The position numbers were made by a program, and so were the translations under genes. 64,000 nt of DNA from DASQFI01 sp035633215 (GTDB taxonomy: Bacteria; Acidobacteriota; Vicinamibacteria; Vicinamibacterales; SCN-69-37): NCBI GenBank assembly GCA_035633215.1, contig DASQFI010000048.1:62001-126000 (forward strand). The letters are read 5' to 3'. The notes beneath the pieces are model-generated. The model searched no databases. It was not told the origin of the DNA and saw nothing but the letters and a program-made list of their open reading frames with translations. The stretch's first letter is position 1. Each line of letters opens with the position of its first letter. Positions 7,551 through 16,700 of this stretch are shown here, piece after piece.

Positions 7551-8768
7551 TCACGACGCCACCGACGAGCGGCTGGCCCGCCGGAGCACGGCCTCGGCCA
7601 GCCGTTCGATATCCTCCCACTCGTTGTAGACCTGCACCGAGATGCGCGCCCAGAGGCGATCGTGCCCGGCGTGCACCTGGATCTCGATGTGGTCTTCGAA
7701 GAGCAGGGCATCGCGCAGGCGAGCGGCGTCTTCAGACGTACGGCCGAGCGCGCTGGGCAGCGGCACGGTGGCCATGAACCCGACGCTCGCCTCGTCGATC
7801 TCGAGCGTCGTGCCCCAGCGGTCGGTCACGGTTCGTGCGGCGCGCCAGACGAGATCGTGATTGTGCCGGCGCACGTCGTCCCAGCCGAGGTCGCGGAGGA
7901 AGGCCAGGCCCTCGGGCGCCGCGAGCCACGGCGACGGATCGCGCGTGCCGACCCAGTCGAATTCGGCGGTGAAGCCGAGATCGAGGCCCCACGAAATCAC
8001 CGGCGGATGGAGATCCGGCTGACGGGACGGGTGTGCCCACAGAAATCCGCAACTGCGCGGCGAGCAGGCCCATTTGTGCAGGTTCGCGGTGTACCAGTCC
8101 ACGCCGAGCGCGGGGATGTCGAGCGGCAGCACGCCCGGCGCGTGCGCCCCATCGACGAGCACGAGCACGCCGCCGGCGCGGCACACGGCCGCGAGCTCGG
8201 CGAGCGGGAAGATGAGCGCGCTCTCCGAGGTGATGTGGTCGAGCACGGCGATCCGCGTGCGTGGCGTGATGGCGGCCGCGACGGCGTCCACGAGCGCTCG
8301 CGGATCGAAGGCCGGGTACGGCACCCGGACGGTGCGTACCTGCGCCTGTGTCTCACGCGCGGCGAAGGCGGCGACGCGCGCGGTGGCACCGTAGTTGTGA
8401 TCCGTGATCAGCACTTCGTCGCCGGCCGCGAGCGGCAGCGATCGCATCACCGCATTCACGCCGGTCGTCGCGTTGTCGACGAACACGAGATCGTCGCCGC
8501 GCGCGCTCACGAACGACGCCACATCCGCCGCTGCCGTCCGCAGCCGCGACGGCCGGCCGGTCGGCACGCCGACCAGGCCCGACACCTCGCGGAGCAGGAA
8601 GCCCGACGGCTGCCGCTCCATCTCGTCGCGAATGGCCTGCTGCGCAGCCAGGACGCGCCGCGGCGCGACGCCGACGGTGCCGTGATTGAGATACGTCACC
8701 GACGGGTCGAGCGGCCAATCCACGAGCCGGTGCCGCCCAAACCCCTCTCCGGCCTTCATGTGCTTCAC
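7551..8768 (-). CDS. Class V PLP-dependent aminotransferase / isopenicillin-N-epimerase-like protein
   Basis: The 405-residue PLP enzyme belongs to the aspartate aminotransferase fold type I, class V. Visible features are VTYLNHGTVGVAPRRVL at the N-terminus, DDLVFVDNATTGVNAVMRSL (phosphate-binding region), the cofactor aspartate in VLVDGAHAPGVLPLD, and the Schiff-base lysine in TANLHKWACSPRSCGFLW. These match the isopenicillin-N-epimerase/cysteine-desulfurase-like group, though the actual substrate is unknown. The ATGs at 8768 and 8759 fall in a CTTCATG-type repeat, so the N-terminal few residues are uncertain. The TetR gene lies 13 bp upstream on the same strand, possibly co-transcribed. Confidence 0.87.
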   Translation of the reverse strand: MKHMKAGEGFGRHRLVDWPLDPSVTYLNHGTVGVAPRRVLAAQQAIRDEMERQPSGFLLREVSGLVGVPTGRPSRLRTAAADVASFVSARGDDLVFVDNATTGVNAVMRSLPLAAGDEVLITDHNYGATARVAAFAARETQAQVRTVRVPYPAFDPRALVDAVAAAITPRTRIAVLDHITSESALIFPLAELAAVCRAGGVLVLVDGAHAPGVLPLDIPALGVDWYTANLHKWACSPRSCGFLWAHPSRQPDLHPPVISWGLDLGFTAEFDWVGTRDPSPWLAAPEGLAFLRDLGWDDVRRHNHDLVWRAARTVTDRWGTTLEIDEASVGFMATVPLPSALGRTSEDAARLRDALLFEDHIEIQVHAGHDRLWARISVQVYNEWEDIERLAEAVLRRASRSSVAS

Positions 8769-8795
8769 CCCTTCACTCTCTTCATGTCTTGTACC
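8757..8795. repeat. CTTCATG-type short repeat (single arm)
   Basis: The junction between the aminotransferase and TetR genes consists of CTTCATGTGCTTCACCCC followed by TTCACTCTCTTCATGTC. This is the same CATGAAG-nonamer texture seen as a full inverted pair at 13653-13755 and, with C for T, at 25784-25917. Only one arm is recognisable here. Confidence 0.5.
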
Positions 8796-9375
8796 CCGAA
8801 AGGACCGTACGCAGATCGCGCCGGATCCACTCGGACAGCCGGCCCTCCCGATGCACGGCCCAGTTGAGCAGCGATCCGTTGAGCGTCGCCTGCACGGCCG
8901 ACGCGAGCCGATCGGGATTGGTGCGGATCAGCTCGCCGGCGCGGATCGCGTCCTTGACGAGCGCGCGAATGCCGGCGCGCATGCCTCGCGAGCCGGCGAT
9001 CGCGTGTCGATGGAAGTCCGCGTCGGCGAGATCGATGTGCAGGAACGCCAGGTTGTTGGCGACCTCGGCGGGCGAGGTGCCCATGATCTCCATGCACTCG
9101 GCCAGGCCCACGAGCGCGGAGAGCGGAGAGCGGTACCGCTCGCGCAGCGCCGGAAAGATGTAGGCGCCGCCACCGGCCGCGTCGGCCGCGGCCGCGAGGA
9201 GCAGCGCCCGCTTCGAGCCGAACCGCTGGACGAGCGCGGCGGCCGAGATGCCGGCCTCGCCCGCGACGTCGGCCAGCGTCAGCCGGCCCGGCCCGAGCCG
9301 CGCGATCGCCCGGAACGCGGCCTTGAGGATGTCCTCGTCGCTCGCCTGGCGCGGCCGCGGGCTCATGGGGCTCAT
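8782..9375 (-). CDS. TetR/AcrR-family transcriptional regulator
   Basis: The 197-residue protein has the TetR DNA-binding domain at residues 10-60: EDILKAAFRAIARLGPGRLTL, ADVAGEAGISAAALVQRFGSK (helix-turn-helix) and RALLLAAA. A variable ligand-binding domain follows, with GLAECMEIMG and TLNGSLLNWAVH regions typical of the C-terminal family. It is divergent from the RibD/DHFR-like gene, and an AT-rich interval with an 8-bp inverted repeat lies between them. ATG at 9375 or 9366 are both possible. Confidence 0.87.
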   Translation of the reverse strand: MSPMSPRPRQASDEDILKAAFRAIARLGPGRLTLADVAGEAGISAAALVQRFGSKRALLLAAAADAAGGGAYIFPALRERYRSPLSALVGLAECMEIMGTSPAEVANNLAFLHIDLADADFHRHAIAGSRGMRAGIRALVKDAIRAGELIRTNPDRLASAVQATLNGSLLNWAVHREGRLSEWIRRDLRTVLSGYKT

Positions 9376-9383
9376 TGTAAACC

Positions 9384-9423
9384 GTCATTAAGTTAAGGCT
9401 TGATTTATTAATGACCATTCATT
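9384..9423. promoter_or_regulatory. Candidate TetR operator in the divergent intergenic region
   Basis: GTCATTAA at 9384-9391 is repeated in exact reverse complement, TTAATGAC, at 9408-9415, with 16 bases between. A second overlapping palindrome, AATGA-CCAT-TCATT, occupies 9410-9423. The segment is far more AT-rich than its surroundings and is the only space between the divergent TetR and reductase genes, so it is the natural place for both promoters and an autoregulatory operator. Confidence 0.5.
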
Positions 9424-9448
9424 TATCCTGCGGATCGGGGAGGTGCCC

Positions 9449-10009
9449 ATGCGGCGAGTGCGCTACAGCGTGGCCATGAGTCTCGACGGCTATATCGCAG
9501 GGCCGAACGGCGAGGCCGACTGGATCGTGATGGATCCCGAGATCGGCGCGGGCTTCGCGGACTATTACAAACAGTTCGACACGTTCCTCATCGGACGCAA
9601 GACCTACACGGCCATGACGAAGCCCGGGAAGGGCGGAGGGGGAGGGGCGTTTGCCGGGTTCAAGATCATCGTGGTGTCCCGGACGCTCAACCCTCGTGAC
9701 TACCCGAAAGCCACCATCATTTCGGCGGGCGTGAAGGAGGCGATCACCGCCTTGAAGCAGGAGCCGGGCAAGGACATCTGGCTCTTCGGCGGCGGCGAGC
9801 TGTTTCGGAGCCTCCTCGATCTCGGTCTCGTGGACACGGTCGAGGTGGGCGTGATCCCCGTGCTGCTCGGCGGCGGCATCCCGTTCCTGCCGCCGCCGGC
9901 CAGCCGGGCGGCACTAACGCTCGTGAGCCATCGGGCGTACCAGAAGACGGGCACGCTCTGGCTCGACTACGCCGTCACGCCTCCGCGCCGCCGAAAAAGG
10001 CGGACGTAG
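9449..10009 (+). CDS. Dihydrofolate-reductase-fold / RibD C-terminal-like reductase
   Basis: The 186-residue protein has the RibD-C/DHFR-like layout: RVRYSVAMSLDGYIAGPNGEADW at the N-terminus, TFLIGRKTYTAM, KIIVVSRTL in the middle, and KDIWLFGGGELFRSLLDLGLVD, the NADPH-binding loop. These proteins are NADPH-dependent reductases of poorly known substrate, often under a TetR or MarR regulator. I start at ATG 9449 because GGGGAGG (9437-9443) is five bases ahead. The stop codon lies inside the 55-bp repeat at 10006. Confidence 0.88.
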   Translation: MRRVRYSVAMSLDGYIAGPNGEADWIVMDPEIGAGFADYYKQFDTFLIGRKTYTAMTKPGKGGGGGAFAGFKIIVVSRTLNPRDYPKATIISAGVKEAITALKQEPGKDIWLFGGGELFRSLLDLGLVDTVEVGVIPVLLGGGIPFLPPPASRAALTLVSHRAYQKTGTLWLDYAVTPPRRRKRRT

Positions 10010-10060
10010 GCCGGCCCTTCAGGGCCGGCACGTCCGGCGGGGCTGAAGCCCCGCCCTACA
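10006..10060. repeat. 55-bp double-hairpin intergenic repeat, copy 1
   Basis: Two adjacent palindromes, GCCGGCCCTTCAGGGCCGGC and GGCGGGGCTGAAGCCCCGCC, are framed by GTAGG and CCCTACA ends. A near-identical copy is at 19979-20032. Here it supplies the stop codon of the upstream reductase and ends about at the stop codon of the convergent molybdopterin-dehydrogenase gene, so it also looks able to serve as a bidirectional terminator. Confidence 0.85.
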
Positions 10061-10919
10061 CGAGAGTCTCGAAACCCTCGGCGAGCAAGCTCTGCGCAAC
10101 GTGCAGACGATACCGGGCCGTCGACCGCAGGTCGTCGATCGGCGCGATGTCGCGGGCGAGCGCCTGCTGCGCGTTCCGAAGCCCGGCCGCGTCCGGCGCG
10201 CTCCGGCGGAGCGCGGCTTCGGCCTGTCGCGCGCGGACGGGCGTGGGCGAAACGCTTCCGAGCGCGATGCGGACGTCGCGCACGAGGCCCGCCACCCGAT
10301 CGACGTCGAGCGCCGCGGCCAGACAGACTTTCGAGATCGCCTGCGCGCGCCGGGTCCCGACTTTGCGGTAGTACTGCGTCCATCGATGCGGCCGCTTCGG
10401 CACGATGATGCGCGCGATCAGCTCGTCGGCCGCGAGATCCATCTGCTTGTAGCCCTGGTGAAACTGGTCGTAGGGGACGCGCCGGCGTCCGCGTGAGGAG
10501 ATCAACTCGAGCTCCGCGTCATAGACGAGCAGCGCCGGCGGCGTATCGGCGGCGGGTGAGGCGTTGGCGATGTTCCCGCCGATCGTGCCCCGATTCTGCG
10601 TGGCCACGCCGCCAGTTTCCTCGGCGGCCCGGCAGAGAAGCGGAAAATCCTGCTGCAGCGTTGGATGCCGCAGCACATCGGTGTAGGTCGTGAGTGCGCC
10701 CATCACGACCGCGTCGGCGCGATCCTCGATGCCGCGCAGCTCAGGCAATTTCCAGAGCCCGAGATAGCGTCCTTCCGGCAGCTTGCCGGCGTCGAGCAGC
10801 ACCATGAGATCGGTCCCGCCCGCGAACGGCCGCCACGGATCGGTCGACCCGAGAAGCGACAGCGCCTCGTCGAGTGTCTCGGGGACGCGAAGGTCGTAGG
10901 CCGGCAGGTAGGCTCTCAC
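10056..10919 (-). CDS. FAD-binding subunit of a molybdenum hydroxylase (CoxM/XdhB type)
   Basis: The 287-residue flavoprotein subunit shows PAYDLRVPETLDEALSLL at the start, the FAD-binding RPFAGGTDLMVLL, and the second FAD signature TQNRGTIGGNIANASPAADTPP, followed by the CO-dehydrogenase-flavoprotein C-terminal domain (YYRKVGTRRAQAISKVCLA). GTG at 10919 overlaps the TGA of the iron-sulfur subunit by four bases, so the two are translationally coupled. It passes electrons from the iron-sulfur subunit to FAD. Confidence 0.9.
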   Translation of the reverse strand: MRAYLPAYDLRVPETLDEALSLLGSTDPWRPFAGGTDLMVLLDAGKLPEGRYLGLWKLPELRGIEDRADAVVMGALTTYTDVLRHPTLQQDFPLLCRAAEETGGVATQNRGTIGGNIANASPAADTPPALLVYDAELELISSRGRRRVPYDQFHQGYKQMDLAADELIARIIVPKRPHRWTQYYRKVGTRRAQAISKVCLAAALDVDRVAGLVRDVRIALGSVSPTPVRARQAEAALRRSAPDAAGLRNAQQALARDIAPIDDLRSTARYRLHVAQSLLAEGFETLV

Positions 10920-11419
10920 GCCGAAGACTCCAGTGCCTGCCCGCGGCGCCGGGCCTGCAGCACCGCTTCGAAGATCCGCATGTAGCCGGTGCAGCGGCAG
11001 AGATTGCCCGCGAGCCCGCTCCTGATCTCCGCCTCGGTCGGATTCGGGTGCCGCTCGAGGAGCGAGACCGCCGCCAGCACCATGCCCGGCGTGCAGATCC
11101 CGCACTGCGCGCCGCCGTGCGTGAGAAACGCCTGCTGCACCGCGTGAAGCTCGCCGGCAGCCTGCGAGAGCCCTTCGATCGTCGTGATCGACGCCGCGTC
11201 GGCTTGCAGGACCGGCAGCAGACAGCTGTTGACGAGCTCGCCGTTCAGGAGGACCGAACACGCGCCGCACTCGCCTTCGCCGCAGCCTTCTTTCGTGCCG
11301 GTGAGATGGAGATCCTGTCGCAGCACGTCGAGCAGCCGCGCCATCGGGTGCGCACGGACGACCGTGTCGCGTCCATTGACGCGCAGCCGGACCTCCACGT
11401 GAAGACTGTCAGCCATCAA
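10916..11419 (-). CDS. [2Fe-2S] subunit of a molybdenum hydroxylase (CoxS/XdhC type)
   Basis: This 167-residue small subunit has all eight cluster cysteines: C46, C51, C54 and C66 in the plant-ferredoxin domain (GCGEGECGAC...NSC) and C106, C109, C141 and C143 in the helical domain (QCGICTPGM, LCRCTGY). It carries electrons from the molybdenum centre to the FAD subunit. The start overlaps the end of the large-subunit gene by 11 bases and its stop overlaps the next start, giving the tight order large-small-medium. Confidence 0.93.
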   Translation of the reverse strand: MMADSLHVEVRLRVNGRDTVVRAHPMARLLDVLRQDLHLTGTKEGCGEGECGACSVLLNGELVNSCLLPVLQADAASITTIEGLSQAAGELHAVQQAFLTHGGAQCGICTPGMVLAAVSLLERHPNPTEAEIRSGLAGNLCRCTGYMRIFEAVLQARRRGQALESSA

Positions 11420-13643
11420 TCGGCGCCAGCATCTCTTCCATGAGCGCTTCGGGCGTCACCGGAATCCGGCACACCATCGTGCCTGTCACCTGCGCGATGG
11501 CGTTCGCAATCGCGGGCGCCACTCCGTCCATCGGCAGCTCGCCGATCCCCTTGGCGCCGGACGCCCCGTACGCGTACGGCCGCTCCTCGAAGAACACCTG
11601 GATGCGCGGCAGGTCCATGGACGTCGGCATGATGTAGTTGGTCATTTGCGCGTTCGCCATCCGACCGTCGCGCCACACGACGTTTTCATAGAGTGCGTAG
11701 CCAATCGCCTGCGCGACGCCGCCCTCAATCTGGCCGGTTGCGAGCACGGGATGAATGACCGTGCCGACTTCCTGTACGGCAACGAAATCGTCGACGCGCG
11801 TCTCGAACGTCGTCGTATCGACGCTGACCTCCGCAACGTAGGCGGCCCAGGCGTACGTGCCGTATGCATCGCCCTCGTATTTCTCGTCGTTCCAGTGGAC
11901 GCCCGGCGGCGGCTGATAGCGGCTGCTTCGCCGAAGCGGACCATGCTCGGCGACATATCTCGCGCACGCGTCCTTGAACGTGGCCGGCGTGTAGGGCTCG
12001 CGGAGCGCGCCCTGTTCGATCAGCGCGGCCTTGACGCTCGTCGCCGCCGTTTCCACCAGCCGGCCGACCACCATGCACGTGCGCGACGCCACCGTCGGCC
12101 CGCTGTCGGGCACGGCCGCCGTATCCGGCTGCACGATCTCCACATCGTCCAGCTCCACGCCGAGAGCATCGGCGGCGAGCTGGCTGAAAATTGTGTTCGT
12201 GCCCTGGCCGATCTCGGTGCTGGCGGCGAGCACGCGCACGCGGCCCTCCGCGGTGACCTCGACGTCCACGACGGACGCGAGATGCTCCTCGCCGGATCCC
12301 GTGAACCCCGCGCCGTGCATGAACGTCGCGAAGCCCATCCCCTTTTTCACGCGGCTGTGTGGATTGCTCTCCGCGAAGCGCTTCACCTTGGCGTGATAGT
12401 CCGAGGCCGTGAGCGCACGGTCGAGCAGCTGGTCCATGTCCACCGGCTCGCGCATCACCTGCCCGACCGCGCTCGTCTGACCCTGTTTGATGAAATTGCG
12501 CCGCCTGAACTCGTCGGGCGGCAGCTCGAGCGTGGCGGCCATGATGTCCATGTGCCGCTCGAGAGCAAAGAGGCTCTGCGGCGCGCCGAACCCGCGAAAG
12601 GCGCCGTGCGGCGGCGTGGACGTGGCGACCGCGCGGGCGCGCACGCGCACGTTCGGCCAGAAGTACGGGCCGGGTGCGTGAATCGTCCCGCGAGACAGCA
12701 CGACCGGTGACAGCGTGCAGTACGCGCCGCCGTCGATGATGAAGTCGATGTCCAGGGCCTGGAGACGCCCGTCGCGATCGACCGCCGTGCGAATGCAGGT
12801 TCTCGACGGGTGGCGCTTGGTCGTGGCGACCATGTCTTCGGCGCGGTCGTACACGAGTTTGACCGGGCGGCCCGCCTTTCGAGCCAGGAGCGCCGCGTGG
12901 GCGGCGATGAGCGACGGGTACTCCTCCTTGCCGCCAAATCCTCCGCCCGTTTCCATCTGCACGACGCGCACCTTGTGACCGGGCAGTCCGAACAGGGTGA
13001 CGAGCGCCTTGTGCACGTAGTAGGGGCATTGCAGCGATCCTCGGACCGTGATGCCGCCGTCGGCCGTGGACTCGGCAATCACGCCCTGCGGTTCGATGTA
13101 CAGCTGCTCTTGCGCGCCCGTCTCGTATTCGATGTCGAGTACGAGATGGATATCGTCCCGGTCCCGGACCGAGTCCACGTCCCCACGGGTCACCAGGAAG
13201 GATTTGAAGATGTTGTCCTGGCCCCAGACGATCGTCCCGCCTTCGAGCGCCTCGTCGATCGAATGCACGGCCGGAAGTGGATCGATGTCGATCGTGACGG
13301 CGCGCCGCGCTTTCTCGACGAGCATTTTGTCGGCGTGCGCCAGCAACACCACCGGCTCTTCCGCGTGATTGACGATCTCGTCGGCCAGACACGGCTGGTC
13401 GTCCATGATGAGGACGACGCGATTCGGCGCCGGCACGTCGCGCGCCGTGACGATGGTGAACTCGTCCCAGGGTAGACCGTCCCCGAAGTGGATGCCCCGA
13501 ATGTGGCCACGCGGCACCGGGCTTCTGACCGTCACGCCGTGCAGCATGCCCGGCAGCGTCACGTCATCGACGTACAGCGCCTGACCGGTGACCTTGGCGC
13601 GGCCTTCCTTGCGGGGGACGGACTGCCCGACGAGACGCGGCAT
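11409..13643 (-). CDS. Molybdopterin-binding large subunit of a xanthine-dehydrogenase-family hydroxylase
   Basis: The 744-residue large subunit begins PRLVGQSVPRKEGRAKVTGQ, the family's usual N-terminus. ATGs at 13655 and 13682 would add repeat-derived residues, so I use 13643. Molybdopterin motifs are QMETGGGFGGKEE, GAFRGFGAPQS (residues about 347-357) and the catalytic glutamate in GAKGIGELPMDG. GAFRGFG places it with xanthine/aldehyde/4-hydroxybenzoyl-CoA-type hydroxylases; the AYxCSFR loop of true form I CO dehydrogenase is absent. The enzyme hydroxylates an unknown heterocycle or aldehyde. No MobA/XdhC-type maturation gene is adjacent. Confidence 0.9.
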   Translation of the reverse strand: MPRLVGQSVPRKEGRAKVTGQALYVDDVTLPGMLHGVTVRSPVPRGHIRGIHFGDGLPWDEFTIVTARDVPAPNRVVLIMDDQPCLADEIVNHAEEPVVLLAHADKMLVEKARRAVTIDIDPLPAVHSIDEALEGGTIVWGQDNIFKSFLVTRGDVDSVRDRDDIHLVLDIEYETGAQEQLYIEPQGVIAESTADGGITVRGSLQCPYYVHKALVTLFGLPGHKVRVVQMETGGGFGGKEEYPSLIAAHAALLARKAGRPVKLVYDRAEDMVATTKRHPSRTCIRTAVDRDGRLQALDIDFIIDGGAYCTLSPVVLSRGTIHAPGPYFWPNVRVRARAVATSTPPHGAFRGFGAPQSLFALERHMDIMAATLELPPDEFRRRNFIKQGQTSAVGQVMREPVDMDQLLDRALTASDYHAKVKRFAESNPHSRVKKGMGFATFMHGAGFTGSGEEHLASVVDVEVTAEGRVRVLAASTEIGQGTNTIFSQLAADALGVELDDVEIVQPDTAAVPDSGPTVASRTCMVVGRLVETAATSVKAALIEQGALREPYTPATFKDACARYVAEHGPLRRSSRYQPPPGVHWNDEKYEGDAYGTYAWAAYVAEVSVDTTTFETRVDDFVAVQEVGTVIHPVLATGQIEGGVAQAIGYALYENVVWRDGRMANAQMTNYIMPTSMDLPRIQVFFEERPYAYGASGAKGIGELPMDGVAPAIANAIAQVTGTMVCRIPVTPEALMEEMLAPIDG

Positions 13644-13652
13644 GTCAGGGCT

Positions 13653-13755
13653 CATGAAGGACGTGAAGGAGGTGAAGAACATGAAGCGAACGGCCGAGTG
13701 CCAGCGACGCGCAACCGGCCCCCTTCATGTCCTTCACCCCTTCATGCCCTTCATG
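13653..13755. repeat. CATGAAGG-nonamer inverted repeat
   Basis: The arm 13653-13686 (CATGAAGGACGTGAAGGAGG...) is matched in reverse complement by 13723-13755 with a few mismatches and one base gap, around a 36-base loop. It fills the space between the TonB-receptor stop codon and the molybdenum-hydroxylase start. Each arm is a run of the nonamer CATGAAGGA or variants. Confidence 0.75.
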
Positions 13756-13756
13756 T

Positions 13757-16700
13757 TTAGAACACGAACTTCACCGCCAGCTGCACCTGTCGCGGATCCC
13801 CGACGCCCGTCCGGAGGAAGCCGGAGAAGTCGAACAGCGCCGGCGTCGTCAACGGGTTGATGTTGTTCGTGTTGTTGAAGGTATTGAACATCTCCACGGT
13901 CGGGATGATTTCGTAATGCGTGCCGACCTTGAACGACCGCATCAGGCGCCAGTCGAGGCTGAAGAACTCTGTGTCCTTGCGCAGGCCGTTGCGCCCGCGA
14001 TCGTCGCCGTTCAGGACGCGGGGAAAGGCCGTAATCGGCTGCGGCGACCGGTACTGCGCGCGGATGTTGACCACGACCGCGGCCGGGAGCTCGAAGAACC
14101 CGAAGAAATTGAACTTGTGCCGGATGTCCCGGTCCGACAGCGCGTAGTCCTTCTCGAGATCGAAGAAGTTGAAGCTGCGGTCCGTGAACGGATCGCGTTC
14201 GTTGCTGTCGTCGTCTTCGTCCTTGGCCAGCACGTAGTTGGCCTCGAGCTGGTACTTGTTCGAGAACCGTTTCCGGACGCCGAGCGTCAGGCCGCGGTAG
14301 AGTGACCGGCCGAGGCTGGTCGCGACCATCACTTCACCCAATCGCGGCGAGAACGGCGCGACGTTGTACCGGTACACGTTCCCGGTCTGGTCGCAGCACA
14401 CCGGATCCGATCGGTTGTAGTTGAGGAACCGCGAGAGGTTCGTGCCCTTCGTCCAGATGAAATCGACGTACGCCGCCACGTCCGGCATGACTTCCTGCTC
14501 GTACGAGACGTTAACCGAGTAGATGCGCGGGTTCTCGTAGTCGCGATGGAACACACGGACGCCAGAGAAATCCGGGAACGCTCCGTCCGGCAGCGGCGAC
14601 GGCGTGATGATGCCGGGCCAGGTCGGCGTCGGCGCTCCGAACTGACGATGCAACCCGCTGTCAACATAAATGGACTGCTGTTGCACGCCGTTGGTCGTGA
14701 CCGAGCCGACCTGCGTCAGCATGTTCTGCCGGGCGGAGAACACGCCGAAGTTCGCGCGCACGACCGACTTGCCGTCGCGCTTGACGTCCCAGGCGACGCC
14801 GGCGCGCGGCTGCCACATCTTCGTTTGATTCGGAATCGTGCCGTCGCTCGGGAACGTCGGATCGTTCAGGAACAGCGCGTACGCCGTTGTGGTCGGATCC
14901 ACGGTCTCCGGCATGATTTGGGCGTCCCAGCGCAAACCGTAGTTCACCGTCAGACCCGCCCGCACCTGCCACTGGTCCTGGATGAAGAGGCCATATTCCT
15001 CGTTCGAGATCGTCGAGGCGCCGGTGGCGTCCGTCGCCGGGCCGGCCCGTCCCGCCGATTGCAGATAGAAGAGCAGCGGGCCGCCCGTCGGCGTCAATCC
15101 CGCCGGGCACGCGGTCGGCGCCGTCACGAACACGCCGCCCGTGCAGCCGATCGTCGAGGGGCCGAATCCGCCCGGCGCAGCCGGCGAGGCGTAGCGGAGG
15201 AAGCCGGTGACGCTGTCGAACAGATAGCGGCCCGTGAAGAAGCCGCGGAAGATCTGATCGTTCAGGGTATGGATCCACTCGCCGCCGACCTTGATTGTGT
15301 GGCCGCCGGTAATCCACGACACGTTGTCCTTGATCTGCGTTCGCCAGATCACCTCGTCCACGTTCGGCTGCAGGAAGTACGGATTCCCGAAGCGAAACGA
15401 CGGCGCGAAGCCCATGCCGGTGTCGGCGGCCAGATTGGAATCGACGGCGCGTCGCGGCCGTGCCTCACGCGAATACGTGAAGTGAAACTCGTTCAGGCGG
15501 GTGGACGACAGCGTCGTGAACCAGTTCGCATTAAGCACGTTGATGCGGGCCGGGTCGCCTTCGATACCGTTGGCCGAGGCCCCGTAGGTGGCCACGTCGA
15601 ATGTCTCGTTCTCCTTGCGCGAGTGGTTGAAGTTGTAGGAGAGCGCCAGCCGGTTGTTCGCGTTCACCGTGACGTCGTTCTTGAGAAGCAGCGCCACGGT
15701 CTTGATCGGGTGCGCCACTGGCAGGCTCTCGTCCTGGCCGAGCCGCGTCTGGAAGAACGCGAGGAGCGCGCGCCGCTGACACTCGCCACTGTCGTTGATC
15801 AGCGCTTCGTTGGCCCCGATCGTCGGGTTCGTGATCGAGCACGGCGTCCCGACCGGTTGGCCGATGTTGAGCCTCGTGAAATCGCCGATGATCCCTTCGA
15901 GCGCGGCGAAATAGAAGGCCTTGTCGCGCTTGACTGGTCCGCCGATCGTTCCGCCGAACTGCTCGCGATGGAAGTCCTGGAGCGAGCTGCCATCGGACAA
16001 CTCGCCGGTGAGCGCCTCGAGCCGCTGAAAGTGAAACAGGCTGCCGCGCACGTTGTTCGTGCCGGATTTCGTCACGACGTTGACGACGCCTCCGGCGGTG
16101 CGCCCGAATTCCGCGGGCGCGCCCGTCGCGATGACCTGGAACTCCTTGACCGCGTCGAGCGTGATGTCGATGGGGGCGCGCTGACCGCCGGCCTGCTCGC
16201 CGAAGAACCCGTTGTTGTAGTCGCCGCCGTCGAGGCTGATGTTGTTGAAGATGCCGCGCTGACCGGCAAACGAGATCTCGTCGCCGTCGGGGCCCTGCAC
16301 CACGCTCACCCCGGCGGTCAGCGTCAGCAGGTCCTCGAATTTGCGGCCGAGAATCGGCAGCGTGGCCACGACGCGTTCGTCGAGTGTCGAGGCGACGCCG
16401 CTGCGGGTGGTCTCGACGACCGGTGTGCCGGTGACGGTCAGGGTCTCCTGGACGGTCGAGACCTTGAGCTGTGGTGACAGGTTCACGGCCTGGCCGACCG
16501 TCAGTACGACACCTTCCTGGACGAGAGTCGCAAAGCCCTGGAGGCGGAACGTCACGGTGTACCGGCCCGGCTGGAGTTGGAGCACCACGAACCGGCCGTT
16601 GGTGTCCGTCACGCGACTTTCGGTGATGTTCGTTTCGATGTTCTTCACTTCAACCGCTACACCAGCCAGCACAGCACCGGTCGCGTCGGTCACGGTGCCC

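Noticed and set aside
10920..11270. N-terminal extension of the FAD subunit
   Set aside because: These codons are the out-of-frame reading of the iron-sulfur subunit; the coupled GTG at 10919 is the sensible start.
11409..13643. Form I aerobic CO dehydrogenase
   Set aside because: The large subunit has GAFRGFG and lacks the AYxCSFR active-site loop that defines CoxL.
14546..16477. Long plus-strand open frame opposite the TonB receptor
   Set aside because: Composition is again Arg/Val/Glu/His-rich shadow sequence without a start signal or motif; the receptor on the other strand is certain.
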